Origin: Rhodoplanes sp.
Lineage (GTDB): Bacteria; Pseudomonadota; Alphaproteobacteria; Rhizobiales; Xanthobacteraceae
Direction: 5' to 3'
Assembly: GCF_013377085.1 (NCBI RefSeq)
Contig: NZ_JACAAX010000049.1
Coordinates: 1-48,637 of the forward strand
DNA: 48,637 nt
The position numbers were made by a program, and so were the translations under genes. The notes beneath the pieces are model-generated. The model was not told the DNA's origin, made no database searches, and worked only from the letters and a program-made list of their open reading frames with translations. Position 1 is the first letter of the stretch. Every line of letters starts with the position of its first letter. Positions 27,401 to 36,065 of the stretch are shown piece after piece.

Positions 27401-28213
27401 ATGACGTACGAGACCCTGCTCATCGACACCGTAGGGCGTGTTGGCGTCATCCGGCTGAACCGGCCGAAGGCGTTGAACGCGCTGAACTCGACCCTGGCGG
27501 AAGAACTCAGGGCGGCGTTCGCGGACTTCGACCAGAACGACGAGATCGGCTGCGTGGTGATCACCGGCACGGACCGCGCCTTCGCGGCCGGGGCCGACAT
27601 CAAGGAGATGCAGCCGAAGTCGTTCATCGACACCTTCACCAAGAACTACATGGCGAACTGGGACAGCCCGGCGCGCTCGCGCAAGCCGACGGTGGCGGCG
27701 GTGGCGGGTTTTGCGCTCGGCGGTGGTTGCGAGCTGGCGATGCAGTGCGACCTGATCATCGCGGCCGACAATGCCAAGTTCGGCCAGCCGGAGATCACGC
27801 TCGGCATCGTGCCCGGGCTCGGCGGCACGCAGCGGCTGACCCGGGCGGTCGGCAAGGCGAAGGCGATGGACCTGGTGCTGACCGGCCGGATGATGGACGC
27901 CGTCGAGGCGGAGCGTTGCGGGCTGGTCTCGCGGGTCGTGCCGCTCGCCGAGCTGATGGACGTCGCCATGAAGGCGGCCGAGACCATCGCGTCGATGTCG
28001 CTGCCGGCCGTGATGACGGCCAAGGAGCTGGTGCAGCGCGCCCACGAGCTGCCGCTCGCGGAAGGGCTGCGGTTCGAGCGCCGCGCGTTTCACGCGCTGT
28101 TCGGCACCGACGGCCAGCGCGAGGGCATGACGGCGTTCCTGGAGAAGCGCAAGCCGGAGTTCAACCAGCCGCATCACCAGGCGCCCGACGACCTCCGCGA
28201 GGCGGCGGAGTAG
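27401..28213 (+). CDS. Enoyl-CoA hydratase (crotonase family)
   Basis: 270 aa of the crotonase fold. The oxyanion-hole strands [10 protein letters not shown] (61-70) and [12 protein letters not shown] are intact. Both catalytic glutamates of hydratases are present, Glu111 in GGGCELA and Glu131 in [13 protein letters not shown]. It hydrates trans-2-enoyl-CoA during fatty-acid or amino-acid degradation. It stands alone with no acyl-CoA dehydrogenase or thiolase nearby, so the pathway is unspecified. Confidence 0.93.
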   Translation: MTYETLLIDTVGRVGVIRLNRPKALNALNSTLAEELRAAFADFDQNDEIGCVVITGTDRAFAAGADIKEMQPKSFIDTFTKNYMANWDSPARSRKPTVAAVAGFALGGGCELAMQCDLIIAADNAKFGQPEITLGIVPGLGGTQRLTRAVGKAKAMDLVLTGRMMDAVEAERCGLVSRVVPLAELMDVAMKAAETIASMSLPAVMTAKELVQRAHELPLAEGLRFERRAFHALFGTDGQREGMTAFLEKRKPEFNQPHHQAPDDLREAAE

Positions 28214-28227
28214 GCGACGAACAACGG

Positions 28228-28333
28228 GTCATTCCGGGGCGCGGCCAGCAGGCCGCGAGCCCGGAATCCATAATCCCGGTCTGTGTGTATGGATTCCGGG
28301 CTCGCGGGCTTGCAGCCCGCGCCCCGGAATGAC
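28228..28333. repeat. Nested-hairpin intergenic repeat (type A)
   Basis: The outer ends GTCATTCCGGGGCGCGG and CGCGCCCCGGAATGAC pair. Inner stems are CGCGGCC/GGCCGCG on the left and CGGGCT/AGCCCG on the right. It fills the gap between the convergent enoyl-CoA hydratase and trypsin-like genes, leaving about ten bases on each side. Confidence 0.87.
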
Positions 28334-28340
28334 CATCGGA

Positions 28341-29777
28341 TCAATCGCGCACGCAGATCACCCGCACGGCGGCGGCCTTGGCGGCGTCGAGGCCCGACCG
28401 CGCCGGCGGGGCGCCCGCGTCGACGCCCTGGGCTGCCAGCAGGCGGCCGATCGTCTCGGCCGAGACGAAGCCGGTGCCCGGCCCGCCGGGGCCGGCGACC
28501 TGGGTGGGCGACGACACCACCATACCGACCAGACGGCCGGACGCATCGACGGCCGCGGCGCCCGAAAAGCCCGGCGGCGGCAGCGGCGTCACGGTGCCGC
28601 CCGGCGCCAGCTTCACGGCCCAAGTCGAGACCGCTGCGCCGCCGCCCTGCTGGGCCGGATCGACGATCCCGACCAGCGTCGCGTCGCTGCCCGCGGTTCC
28701 GCCCGGCGCCAGCGCCAGCGCCGGCAACCTCGGCGCGCCGTAGAGATGCAGCAGCGCGACACCGGCCTCTCTGGCCCGGATTTCGGCATAGCCGTGCCCG
28801 ACCACCTGCACGCTGCGGCACTGCTCGAGCGCCCGTGCGTCGGTGACGAGGTCGCCGGCCGCGCCGACCGCCACGGCGCTCGCATATTCGACGCGGCGGC
28901 GCGGCGCCGCCACGCCCGCGGTGCTCTCCGGGAATGGCACGAAGGCGCTCGACATCGCCACCGCGACCGGATCCATGGTGCCCTCGAGCGCCTGGTCGTA
29001 CAGCACCGTCATGCCGCGCACCTCGCGGTCCTTGACGTGGGCGCGCACGTAAAACTTCTTCAGGCCCTGCAGGCCGGAGACGACGAAGAAGTCGCCCTTC
29101 ATCACGGCGTACTGGACCGACCGGGTCTTCGGCTCCTTCTTCTGCTGCTCGAACGCCTGGGCGAGCGTCACGTCCGGACCAGCGAACCGGAAGGTGTAGA
29201 CCTGCACCTCGCCCTTGCCCGACTGCCAGTGCGTGCCGCCGCCGCCCTGGGCCGGTGACGCCTTCGGCGCCATGCTCTCGGGCAGGCCGAGCCGCACGCC
29301 GCTTGCCCGGTCGTCCCGGATGGTCCAGCCGACCCGCTCTCGCAGGATGCGGGCCTGCTCGGCGAGGCGGCCGCGATCGGCCGGCTCGAGCTGGCCCGTC
29401 TCCTTGGAGCCGTGCTGCTTCTGCCAGGCTTTCACCGCGGCGACGGCGCGCTCGCCGAACTCCGGCGTGGCGACGCCGTTGTAGTCGCCGGTCCAGATCA
29501 GGTCGCTCTGCACGGCGATGCGCTCGGCCTCCGGCACCGTGGCCCAGACCGCCGAGCCCGGCGATGGTTTTGGCGCAGCCGGTTTCGGCGCCGCGGGGTT
29601 TGCGACCGCTGGCTTCGGCGATGCCTGCGCCTGGGGAGCGGCAGCGGGCTTCGGCCGCGCGGCAGGCGCGGCGGGTACGGGCGGAGCGGCGGGCGCCTGC
29701 GCCGCCGCCGGGATCACGACGCCGAAGCAACCCGCGAGCGACACGGCCAGCGCAAGGTGCGCGACGCGACGGTTCAT
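28341..29777 (-). CDS. Trypsin-like (S1C-fold) exported protein with damaged catalytic triad
   Basis: 478 aa. The signal sequence is either Sec-type (cleavage near AAAQ) or lipoprotein-type (LAGC, Cys17). A Pro/Ala/Lys-rich linker (~28-75) and a peptidoglycan-binding-like helical segment (~85-145) follow. The C-terminal trypsin-fold domain (~298-450) has GFSGAAAV with Ser405 at the nucleophile position. The usual His segment (TNAHVV) reads VTDARAL at 311-317, and the Asp segment (DLALL) reads AGVALL. It is probably not an active protease; a binding role is possible. It is divergent from the MoeB-like gene. Confidence 0.72.
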   Translation of the reverse strand: MNRRVAHLALAVSLAGCFGVVIPAAAQAPAAPPVPAAPAARPKPAAAPQAQASPKPAVANPAAPKPAAPKPSPGSAVWATVPEAERIAVQSDLIWTGDYNGVATPEFGERAVAAVKAWQKQHGSKETGQLEPADRGRLAEQARILRERVGWTIRDDRASGVRLGLPESMAPKASPAQGGGGTHWQSGKGEVQVYTFRFAGPDVTLAQAFEQQKKEPKTRSVQYAVMKGDFFVVSGLQGLKKFYVRAHVKDREVRGMTVLYDQALEGTMDPVAVAMSSAFVPFPESTAGVAAPRRRVEYASAVAVGAAGDLVTDARALEQCRSVQVVGHGYAEIRAREAGVALLHLYGAPRLPALALAPGGTAGSDATLVGIVDPAQQGGGAAVSTWAVKLAPGGTVTPLPPPGFSGAAAVDASGRLVGMVVSSPTQVAGPGGPGTGFVSAETIGRLLAAQGVDAGAPPARSGLDAAKAAAVRVICVRD

Positions 29778-29849
29778 TCCGGCCTCCCGAACGTGATAGA
29801 GCGCGGGGCGAACCCTACCCAAAGCAGGCGGGGCGAGAAAGGCCGGACC

Positions 29850-30656
29850 ATGCTGACGACCGTCGAACTGGAGCGCTATGCCCGCCACATCGTGCTGCAC
29901 GAGGTCGGCGGCCCGGGCCAGAACGCCTTGAAGAATGCGCGCGTGCTGGTGGTCGGTGCCGGCGGGCTGGGGGCGCCGCTGCTGCTCTATCTCGCGGCGG
30001 CCGGTGTCGGCACGCTCGGCATCGTCGACGACGACAGTGTGTCGCTCTCCAACCTGCAGCGGCAGGTGATCCACGCGACCCCCGATCTCGGCCGGCCCAA
30101 GGTCGAGAGCGCCGCCGAGGCGATCGCGAGGCTCAACCCGCTGGTGGCGGTGGAGCCGCATCCGGTGCGGCTGACGGCGGACAATGCGCTCGACCTGATC
30201 GGTCGCTACGATCTGGTCGCCGACGGCTCCGACAATTTTACCACCCGCTATCTCGCCTCCGACGCCTGCTGCCTGGCCAAAAAGCCGCTGGTGACGGCGG
30301 CGGTCGGAGTCTTCGACGGCACCATCACGACCTTGCGGGCGCACGAGTGCGGGGCCGACGGGCGACCCAATCCGACCTATCGCTGCCTGTTCCCGGAGCC
30401 GCCGCCGCCCGGCACCGTGCCGGCCTGCGCCGAAGCGGGGATCCTCGGCGCCTTCACGGGTGTGATCGGGTCGCTGATGGCGGTCGAGGTGGTGCGCGAG
30501 ATCGTCGGTTTCGGCGAGGGCCTGGTCGGCCGGCTGCTGATGGTCGACGGCCGCGCCCTGCGCTTCGAGACGCTGCGCTACGCCTGGGATCCGGAGAACC
30601 CGCTGACCGGCGAGCATGCCACCATCACGGATCTGTCGGCCTACCGGGCGGCGTGA
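29850..30656 (+). CDS. moeB: MoeB/ThiF-type E1-like adenylyltransferase
   Basis: 268 aa. It activates the C-terminus of a ubiquitin-like sulfur carrier (MoaD or ThiS) by adenylation. The ATP-binding motif VLVVGAGGLGAP (32-43) is followed by SLSNLQRQVIH (65-75) with its nucleotide-contacting Arg, and ADGSDNFTTRY holds the catalytic Asp (128). Of the structural zinc cysteines seen in E. coli MoeB, only YRC remains of the first pair and the second pair is replaced by NPLTG. I recall the same pattern in other alphaproteobacterial MoeB proteins, so it is likely lineage-typical. No rhodanese domain is present. Confidence 0.85.
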   Translation: MLTTVELERYARHIVLHEVGGPGQNALKNARVLVVGAGGLGAPLLLYLAAAGVGTLGIVDDDSVSLSNLQRQVIHATPDLGRPKVESAAEAIARLNPLVAVEPHPVRLTADNALDLIGRYDLVADGSDNFTTRYLASDACCLAKKPLVTAAVGVFDGTITTLRAHECGADGRPNPTYRCLFPEPPPPGTVPACAEAGILGAFTGVIGSLMAVEVVREIVGFGEGLVGRLLMVDGRALRFETLRYAWDPENPLTGEHATITDLSAYRAA

Positions 30657-30665
30657 GCCAGCTTC

Positions 30666-30766
30666 GTAGGGTGCAATGAGCGCAGCGAATTGCACCGTCG
30701 GAAGCCGATCCGGGTCGGGCCGATCTTCATTGCGCGGCGCAATTCGCTGCGCTCATTGCGCCCTAC
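30666..30766. repeat. 31-bp inverted repeat element (third type)
   Basis: Arms at 30666-30696 and 30736-30766 are inverted copies matching at 29 of 31 positions, starting GTAGGG and containing GCAATGAGCGCAGCGAATTG. The 39-bp loop has no obvious gene. It fills the convergent junction between moeB and the small secreted protein gene. The sequence differs from types A and B. Confidence 0.85.
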
Positions 30767-30787
30767 AGAGCCGATGGCGGCTGCGTC

Positions 30788-31168
30788 CTACTTGCTCCAG
30801 GTCGCCTTCAGGGTCGGACCCTTCATCACCGACCAGGTGTTGGGTCCGGCCGGGACGACCGTGAAGCAGTTGGCCTTGGCGCCCTTCCAGGTGGTGCAGA
30901 AGCCGTCGCCGGCCAGCGTCCAGGTGCCTTCGCCCTTGGCGCCGGTCTTGGCGGTCGGCTCGCGCCGGACCTTGCCGTCGGCGTCGAACACCATCCGGAA
31001 CGTCACGCCGGACGGGGTCGTCGCCATAAATCCCTTGCCGTCGAAGAAGGTCGTCTGGATGTCCTTGGGCGCCAACGTGCCGGCCGCCGCCGCCGCCATC
31101 GGAACGGCAAGCAGCACCAGCACTGCGGCCAGAGCCGCACTGTCGCGCGCCGTCACTCGGTTACACAT
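30788..31168 (-). CDS. Small secreted protein of unknown function
   Basis: About 126 aa from the ATG at 31168, with GGGGA just upstream; an upstream TTG at 31180 is also open. A Sec signal peptide ends near AAAAAG. The mature domain (~90 residues) contains IQTTFFDGKGFMATTPSGVT and GTWTLAGDGFCTTWKGAKANC, with two Cys that could form a disulfide. The pattern suggests a small beta-rich periplasmic domain. I do not recognise a function. Confidence 0.7.
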   Translation of the reverse strand: MCNRVTARDSAALAAVLVLLAVPMAAAAAGTLAPKDIQTTFFDGKGFMATTPSGVTFRMVFDADGKVRREPTAKTGAKGEGTWTLAGDGFCTTWKGAKANCFTVVPAGPNTWSVMKGPTLKATWSK

Positions 31169-31377
31169 CGTAGTCCCCAATGCCTCGGTGGGCGGGTGTC
31201 AGGACCCGGCGATGCTCCACCAAAGCGTGGCCGGCGGCAAGCTGCGGCGGTTACGGAGGCGGCCGGCATGGACGGCCGCCGCGGACCGGGTCGGCGGCGT
31301 CGCTTTGCGCGGGGAAGGGGCGGGGAGGAGGGCGTAGGCCCGAAGCGGATCGGGCGCCTCGCGGCGCCCGACAGTCG

Positions 31378-32379
31378 TCACAGCATCGAGGGCAGCACCC
31401 GGTCGGGCGGGCGGTGACCGTCCATGAAGGTCTGGATGTTGATGATCACCTTGGTGCCCATGTCGACCCGGCCCTCGATGGTGGCCGAGCCGAGATGCGG
31501 CAGCAGCACCACCTTGCCGGCGCGGGCGAGCCGCATCAGCTTCGGGTTGACGGCGGGCTCGTGCTCGAACACGTCGAGGCCGGCGCCGCCGATCTCGCCC
31601 GACTCGATCATGCGCGCGAGCGCGTTCTCGTCGATGATCTCGCCGCGTGCCGTGTTCACCAGATAGGCGCCCGGCAGCATCATCTTGAGGCGCCGCGCCG
31701 ACAGCAGATGATAGGTCGCCGGCGTGTGCGGGCAGTTGACCGAGATGATGTCCATGCGGGCGAGCATCTGGTCGAGGCTCTCCCAATAGGTCGCCTCCAC
31801 GGCCTCCTCGATCTTGAGCGGCACCCGGCGGCGGTTGTGATAGTGGATCTGCACCCCGAAGGCGCGGGCGCGCCGCGCCACTGCCTGGCCGATGCGGCCC
31901 ATGCCGATGATGCCGAGCCTTTTCCCGGAGATGCGGTGGCCGAGCATCCAGGTCGGCGTCCAGCCGGTCCACGGCTTGTCGCCGATCATCAGGGCGGCGC
32001 CTTCGGTCAGCCGGCGCGGCACCGCGAGGATCAGGGCCATGGTCATGTCGGCGGTGTCCTCGGTGAGGACGCCGGGCGTGTTGGTCACCGTGATGCCGCG
32101 CTGGAGGGCTGCGGCGACGTCGATATTGTCGACGCCGTTGCCGAAATTGGCGATCAGCTTGAGGTTGTCGCCGGCGTGCCCGAGCGCGTGCGCATCGATG
32201 CGGTCCGTCACGGTCGGCACCAGCACGTCGGCATCCGCCATCGCCTCGGCGAGGGCGGCCGGCGTCATCGGCGTGTCGTCGATGTTGAGGCGCGTGTCGA
32301 AAAGTTCCCGCATGCGGGTCTCGACGCTGTCGGGCAGCTTGCGCGTCACCACCACGACCGGCTTCTTCCGATTCGGCAT
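31378..32379 (-). CDS. D-isomer-specific 2-hydroxyacid dehydrogenase
   Basis: 333 aa. The NAD(P)-binding motif GIIGMGRIGQAVARRARAFG lies at ~157-175. Catalytic residues are in place: Arg245 in VNTARGEII, Glu in DVFEHEP (269-275) and His295 in LLPHLGSAT. The family includes glyoxylate/hydroxypyruvate reductases and D-glycerate dehydrogenases, and this protein most resembles those. It reduces small 2-oxoacids in the cytoplasm. No pathway neighbours define the exact substrate. Confidence 0.9.
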   Translation of the reverse strand: MPNRKKPVVVVTRKLPDSVETRMRELFDTRLNIDDTPMTPAALAEAMADADVLVPTVTDRIDAHALGHAGDNLKLIANFGNGVDNIDVAAALQRGITVTNTPGVLTEDTADMTMALILAVPRRLTEGAALMIGDKPWTGWTPTWMLGHRISGKRLGIIGMGRIGQAVARRARAFGVQIHYHNRRRVPLKIEEAVEATYWESLDQMLARMDIISVNCPHTPATYHLLSARRLKMMLPGAYLVNTARGEIIDENALARMIESGEIGGAGLDVFEHEPAVNPKLMRLARAGKVVLLPHLGSATIEGRVDMGTKVIINIQTFMDGHRPPDRVLPSML

Positions 32380-32536
32380 GTCGTTTGCCCCACCGCGTCC
32401 AGGGCGCTCGCAACGAGCGGGCTCGCGGTCTTTCAGTCCTCCTTAACCCTCATCGCGGACATTGGATTCCCGCGCTCAGAGGCTCTTGGAGACGGACCAC
32501 ACCGGTTCTTCTCTATCAGATGGCCGGGATAACACA

Positions 32537-33163
32537 ATGCGCCAGAACCGGCTGCGACCATCCCCTGTTCGGGCTGCTTTCGGCATGCGCCGAAAGGCAA
32601 GCCCGCATGCTGTCGACGCCTCGCGCGCGTGCCGCGCCGGCGTCCGCGCCGTGCTGCTCGGGGCCGCGATTCTCGCCCTCGCCGCGGCCGACCGCGGGCC
32701 CGCCCGGGCCGGCGATCTGCCCACCGGCGCGCAGAGCGGCCTGCCGGTGCCGCGTTTCGTCAGCCTCAAGCCGGATCGGGTCAATGTTCGGGGTGGTCCG
32801 ACCAAGGACCACGAGGTGACCTGGGTCTATACGCGCGCCGGTCTGCCCGTGGAGATCACGGCCGAGTACGAGAACTGGCGCCGCATCCGCGACTGGGAAG
32901 GCGCCGAGGGTTGGGTCTACCATTCGCTCCTGTCGGGCAAGCGCACCGCCTTCGTGGCGCGCGCCAAGGGCGCCGACGACCTGGTTGTGGTGCGCCAGGA
33001 CGCCGACCCGGCGAGTGCCGTCAAGGCACAGCTCGAGCCCGGTGTGGTCGGCACGGTCAAGCGTTGCGACGGCCGCTGGTGCCGTTTCGTCGGCGACAAG
33101 TTCGACGGCTGGATCGCCCAGGAGCGCCTGTGGGGCGTCTACCCCAACGAGAAGATCGATTGA
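32537..33163 (+). CDS. Exported bacterial SH3-domain protein
   Basis: About 208 aa from the ATG at 32537, with alternatives at 32462 and 32585. A basic N-terminus and hydrophobic stretch (AVLLGAAILALAAA) act as a signal or anchor. Two SH3-like units follow. The first has RFVSLKPDRVNVRGGPTKDH, then VTWVYTRAGLPVEI and WRRIRDWEGAEGWVYHSLL. The second includes GVVGTVKRCDGRWCRF and GWIAQERLWGVYPNE. Such proteins are thought to bind cell-wall peptides. It is divergent from the hydroxyacid dehydrogenase gene. Confidence 0.82.
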   Translation: MRQNRLRPSPVRAAFGMRRKASPHAVDASRACRAGVRAVLLGAAILALAAADRGPARAGDLPTGAQSGLPVPRFVSLKPDRVNVRGGPTKDHEVTWVYTRAGLPVEITAEYENWRRIRDWEGAEGWVYHSLLSGKRTAFVARAKGADDLVVVRQDADPASAVKAQLEPGVVGTVKRCDGRWCRFVGDKFDGWIAQERLWGVYPNEKID

Positions 33164-33196
33164 GGGAGGGGCGCCGCGCGGCGCAGGATGTTTCCG

Positions 33197-33314
33197 GTCG
33201 TTCCGGGGCGGCCGCAGGCCGAGCCCGGAACCCATATCCCCTGTCTCTCGATCGCCATCGGCACCGGGCGTATGGATTCCGTGCTCGCGAACCTTTGGTT
33301 CGCGCCCCGGAATG
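33197..33314. repeat. Nested-hairpin intergenic repeat (type A)
   Basis: The outer ends GTCGTTCCGGGGC and GCGCCCCGGAATGAC are complementary apart from one position. Inner stems are GGCC/GGCC around GCA on the left and GCGAACC/GGTTCGC around TTT on the right. It sits between the convergent SH3-protein and irr genes. Confidence 0.83.
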
Positions 33315-33346
33315 ACGACGGCTGCGGCAGGTGCAGCGTCTCCGGC

Positions 33347-33850
33347 CTACTTGCTCTTCTGCTTGAGGCGGACCACCACGTCGACCCGGCCGACCTCGTA
33401 GCCCTCGGGCAGCGCCGGCAGGGTGCCGATCGCCGTCTCGACGGTCGGGATGTCGACCAGGGCGTTCTTGTCCTCGAGGAAGAAGTGGTGGTGCTCGGAG
33501 ACGTTGGTGTCGAAATAGGTCTTCGAGCCGTCGACCGCGACCTGGCGCAGCAGGCCGACATCGGTGAACTGGTGGAGCGTGTTGTAGACGGTGGCGAGCG
33601 ACACCGGCACGCGGGCGCGGGACGCCTCCTCGTAGAGCATTTCGGCCGTCAGGTGGCGGTCGCCCTTGCCGAACAGGATCCAGCCGAGCGCCATGCGCTG
33701 CAGGGTCGGACGCAGGCCGACGCCGCGCAGCATGCTCTTCACGTCGTGCCACGGGCAACCGTTGAGCTCGGTGCGCTGGGCGAAGAATGCTCCTGCTTCC
33801 CCCGCCTTCGACCCCGGACCGGCATTGAAAGCCGGAGAATTTCTCTGCAT
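33347..33850 (-). CDS. irr: Iron response regulator Irr (Fur family)
   Basis: 167 aa from the ATG at 33850; in-frame ATGs at 33901 and 33904 are alternatives because no start has a strong ribosome-binding site. The winged-helix domain contains GLRPTLQRMALGWILFGKG and VPVSLATVYNTL. The second heme-binding motif HHH lies at residues 120-122 (SEHHHFF). The N-terminal heme regulatory motif GCPWHD (31-36) matches that of Bradyrhizobium Irr, in which heme triggers degradation. Irr controls heme synthesis and iron uptake in Rhizobiales. It is divergent from fabA. Confidence 0.94.
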   Translation of the reverse strand: MQRNSPAFNAGPGSKAGEAGAFFAQRTELNGCPWHDVKSMLRGVGLRPTLQRMALGWILFGKGDRHLTAEMLYEEASRARVPVSLATVYNTLHQFTDVGLLRQVAVDGSKTYFDTNVSEHHHFFLEDKNALVDIPTVETAIGTLPALPEGYEVGRVDVVVRLKQKSK

Positions 33851-33995
33851 GTTGACCGAACTCGCGTGCCGCGGCGGCTGAACCTGTTTGTGTGAGGCCA
33901 TCATATCGGCAGGCCCTGCTTCTTGCAACTGCATCGCATTTACGCGCCCCGGGAGGCGCGCCGACAATTCCGATGAACCTGGCTCGACGGGCGGT

Positions 33996-34022
33996 TTGAC
34001 CGGTCGTTGTCGTGTGTTAGGG
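33996..34022 (+). promoter_or_regulatory. Possible fabA promoter
   Basis: TTGACC (33996-34001) and TTAGGG (34017-34022) lie 15 nt apart, upstream of the fabA ATG at 34069. The -35 is good, but the -10 and spacing are poor, so this is tentative. Confidence 0.3.
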
Positions 34023-34068
34023 AAAGGCGACCCGGCCCAAGGACCGGGATTTTCGGGGGTCTCACGGA

Positions 34069-34596
34069 ATGCACAATCGTCGGTCGAGCTTCGAGTACGA
34101 AGATCTCCTGGCTTGTGGCCGAGGCGAGATGTTTTCGGAGGGACCGCAGCTTCCACTGCCCCCGATGCTGATGTTCGACCGCATCGGCGAGATCGGCGAG
34201 CAGGGCGGCGATCACGGCAAGGGGCTCGTGCGGGCCGAGCTCGAGGTCAAGCCGGATCTGTGGTTCTTTCCCTGCCATTTCAAGGGCGATCCCGTGATGC
34301 CCGGCTGCCTCGGCCTCGATGCGCTGTGGCAGCTTCTCGGCTTCTTCCTCGGCTGGCTCGGGGCCGAAGGGAAGGGCCGCGCCCTCGGGCTCGGCGAGCT
34401 GAAATTCTCCGGTCAGGTTCTCCCGACCGTCCGTAAGGTCGTCTACGGCATCGACGTCAAGCGCGTCGTGCGGTCCCGGCTGGTGCTGGGGGTTGCCGAT
34501 GGCTGGCTGTCCGCTGACGGTTCGGTCATTTACCGCGCAATGGATCTCAAGGTGGGCTTGTTCCGGGATCAGGCGCCGCAGCCGGGCCCGGCGTAG
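34069..34596 (+). CDS. fabA: 3-hydroxydecanoyl-ACP dehydratase/isomerase FabA
   Basis: 175 aa. It dehydrates 3-hydroxydecanoyl-ACP and isomerises the product to cis-3-decenoyl-ACP, the branch point to unsaturated fatty acids. The hot-dog fold active site is intact, with His70 in [19 protein letters not shown] and Asp84, the same numbering as E. coli FabA. It is the first gene of fabA-fabB-fabI, with fabB starting 47 nt downstream. Confidence 0.97.
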   Translation: MHNRRSSFEYEDLLACGRGEMFSEGPQLPLPPMLMFDRIGEIGEQGGDHGKGLVRAELEVKPDLWFFPCHFKGDPVMPGCLGLDALWQLLGFFLGWLGAEGKGRALGLGELKFSGQVLPTVRKVVYGIDVKRVVRSRLVLGVADGWLSADGSVIYRAMDLKVGLFRDQAPQPGPA

Positions 34597-34643
34597 CCGG
34601 TAGCGCGGGCGAGGCGCCCGCCGGACATTCAGGAATCGGAATC

Positions 34644-35861
34644 ATGAGACGCGTCGTCGTCACCGGGATGGGCATCGTTTCGTCCATCGGAAACAACACC
34701 CAGGAGGTGTTGGCGAGCCTGCGCGAAGCCAAGTCCGGCATCTCGCGCGCCGACAAATACGCCGAGCTCGGCTTCCGCTGCCAGGTGCACGGAGCGCCGA
34801 CCCTCGTCCCCGAGGACGTGGTCGACCGGCGGGCCATGCGCTTCTTGGGGTGCGGCGCGGCGTGGAACCACGTCGCCATGGAGCAGGCGATCCGCGACGC
34901 CGGGCTCGAGGAGACCGAGGTCTCCAACATCCGCACCGGCATCATCATGGGGTCCGGCGGCCCGTCGGCCCGTACCATCGTCGAAGCCGCCGACATCACC
35001 CGCAGCAAGGGCCCGAAGCGGGTCGGGCCGTTCGCGGTGCCGAAGGCGATGTCCTCGACCGCGTCGGCGACGCTCGCCACCTGGTTCAAGATCAAGGGCG
35101 TCAACTATTCGATCTCGTCGGCCTGCGCGACCTCGAACCATTGCATCGGCAACGCCTACGAGACCATCCAGTACGGCAAGCAGGATGTGATCTTCGCCGG
35201 CGGCTGCGAGGAGCTCGACTGGACCCTCTCGGTGCTGTTCGACGCCATGGGGGCGATGTCGTCCAAGTACAACGACGCGCCGACCACGGCGTCGCGCGCC
35301 TACGACGCCGACCGCGACGGCTTCGTCATCGCCGGCGGCGCCGGCGTGCTGGTGCTGGAGGAGCTCGAGCATGCGCGCGCCCGCGGCGCCCGCGTCTATG
35401 CCGAGGTCGCCGGCTACGGCGCCACCTCGGACGGCTACGACATGGTCGCCCCCTCGGGCGAGGGCGCGGCGCGCTGCATGCGCATGGCGCTCGCCGACGT
35501 CAAGGCGCCGCTCGACTACATCAACCCGCACGCCACCTCGACTCCCGTCGGCGACATCAAGGAGATCGAGGCGATCCGCGAGGTGTTCGGCGACAAGGTG
35601 CCGCCGATCTCCGCCACCAAGTCGCTGACCGGCCATTCGCTCGGCGCGGCCGGCGTGCAGGAGGCGATCTACTCGCTGCTGATGATGAACAACGGCTTCA
35701 TCTGCGAGAGCGCCAACATCCAGACACTCGATCCCGCCTTCGCCGACATGCCGATCGTGCGCGAGCGCAAGGACGGCCTCACGCTCGGTTGCGTGCTGTC
35801 CAACTCGTTCGGCTTCGGCGGCACCAATGCCTCGATCGTCTTCAAGCACGTGGATGCCTGA
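34644..35861 (+). CDS. fabB: Beta-ketoacyl-ACP synthase I FabB
   Basis: 405 aa. It elongates the cis-3-decenoyl-ACP made by FabA. The catalytic Cys161 lies in [12 protein letters not shown], and the two His lie in [11 protein letters not shown] and [10 protein letters not shown], giving the Cys-His-His triad. The N-terminus [17 protein letters not shown] is typical. Pairing with fabA marks the anaerobic-type unsaturated fatty acid pathway. The 204-bp gap to fabI contains no recognised gene. Confidence 0.97.
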   Translation: MRRVVVTGMGIVSSIGNNTQEVLASLREAKSGISRADKYAELGFRCQVHGAPTLVPEDVVDRRAMRFLGCGAAWNHVAMEQAIRDAGLEETEVSNIRTGIIMGSGGPSARTIVEAADITRSKGPKRVGPFAVPKAMSSTASATLATWFKIKGVNYSISSACATSNHCIGNAYETIQYGKQDVIFAGGCEELDWTLSVLFDAMGAMSSKYNDAPTTASRAYDADRDGFVIAGGAGVLVLEELEHARARGARVYAEVAGYGATSDGYDMVAPSGEGAARCMRMALADVKAPLDYINPHATSTPVGDIKEIEAIREVFGDKVPPISATKSLTGHSLGAAGVQEAIYSLLMMNNGFICESANIQTLDPAFADMPIVRERKDGLTLGCVLSNSFGFGGTNASIVFKHVDA

Positions 35862-36065
35862 GCCGGCCTTCGCGGCCCTCCGTTCGAAAGGTCATGTCGT
35901 GCTGGCAGAGACTCGTCCACAGGGCCGTTCGTCCGTGCCGTTGCCGTCACGCGGCTGTTGCACGCCCGACATAGAGAACCAGACGGCCCGACGGGACATA
36001 TCGTCACGGCGGGCGAGTCCGGGCGGGTCGCCGCGGCTGGCGGCGCCAGGGAAGGCGGGGCAGAC

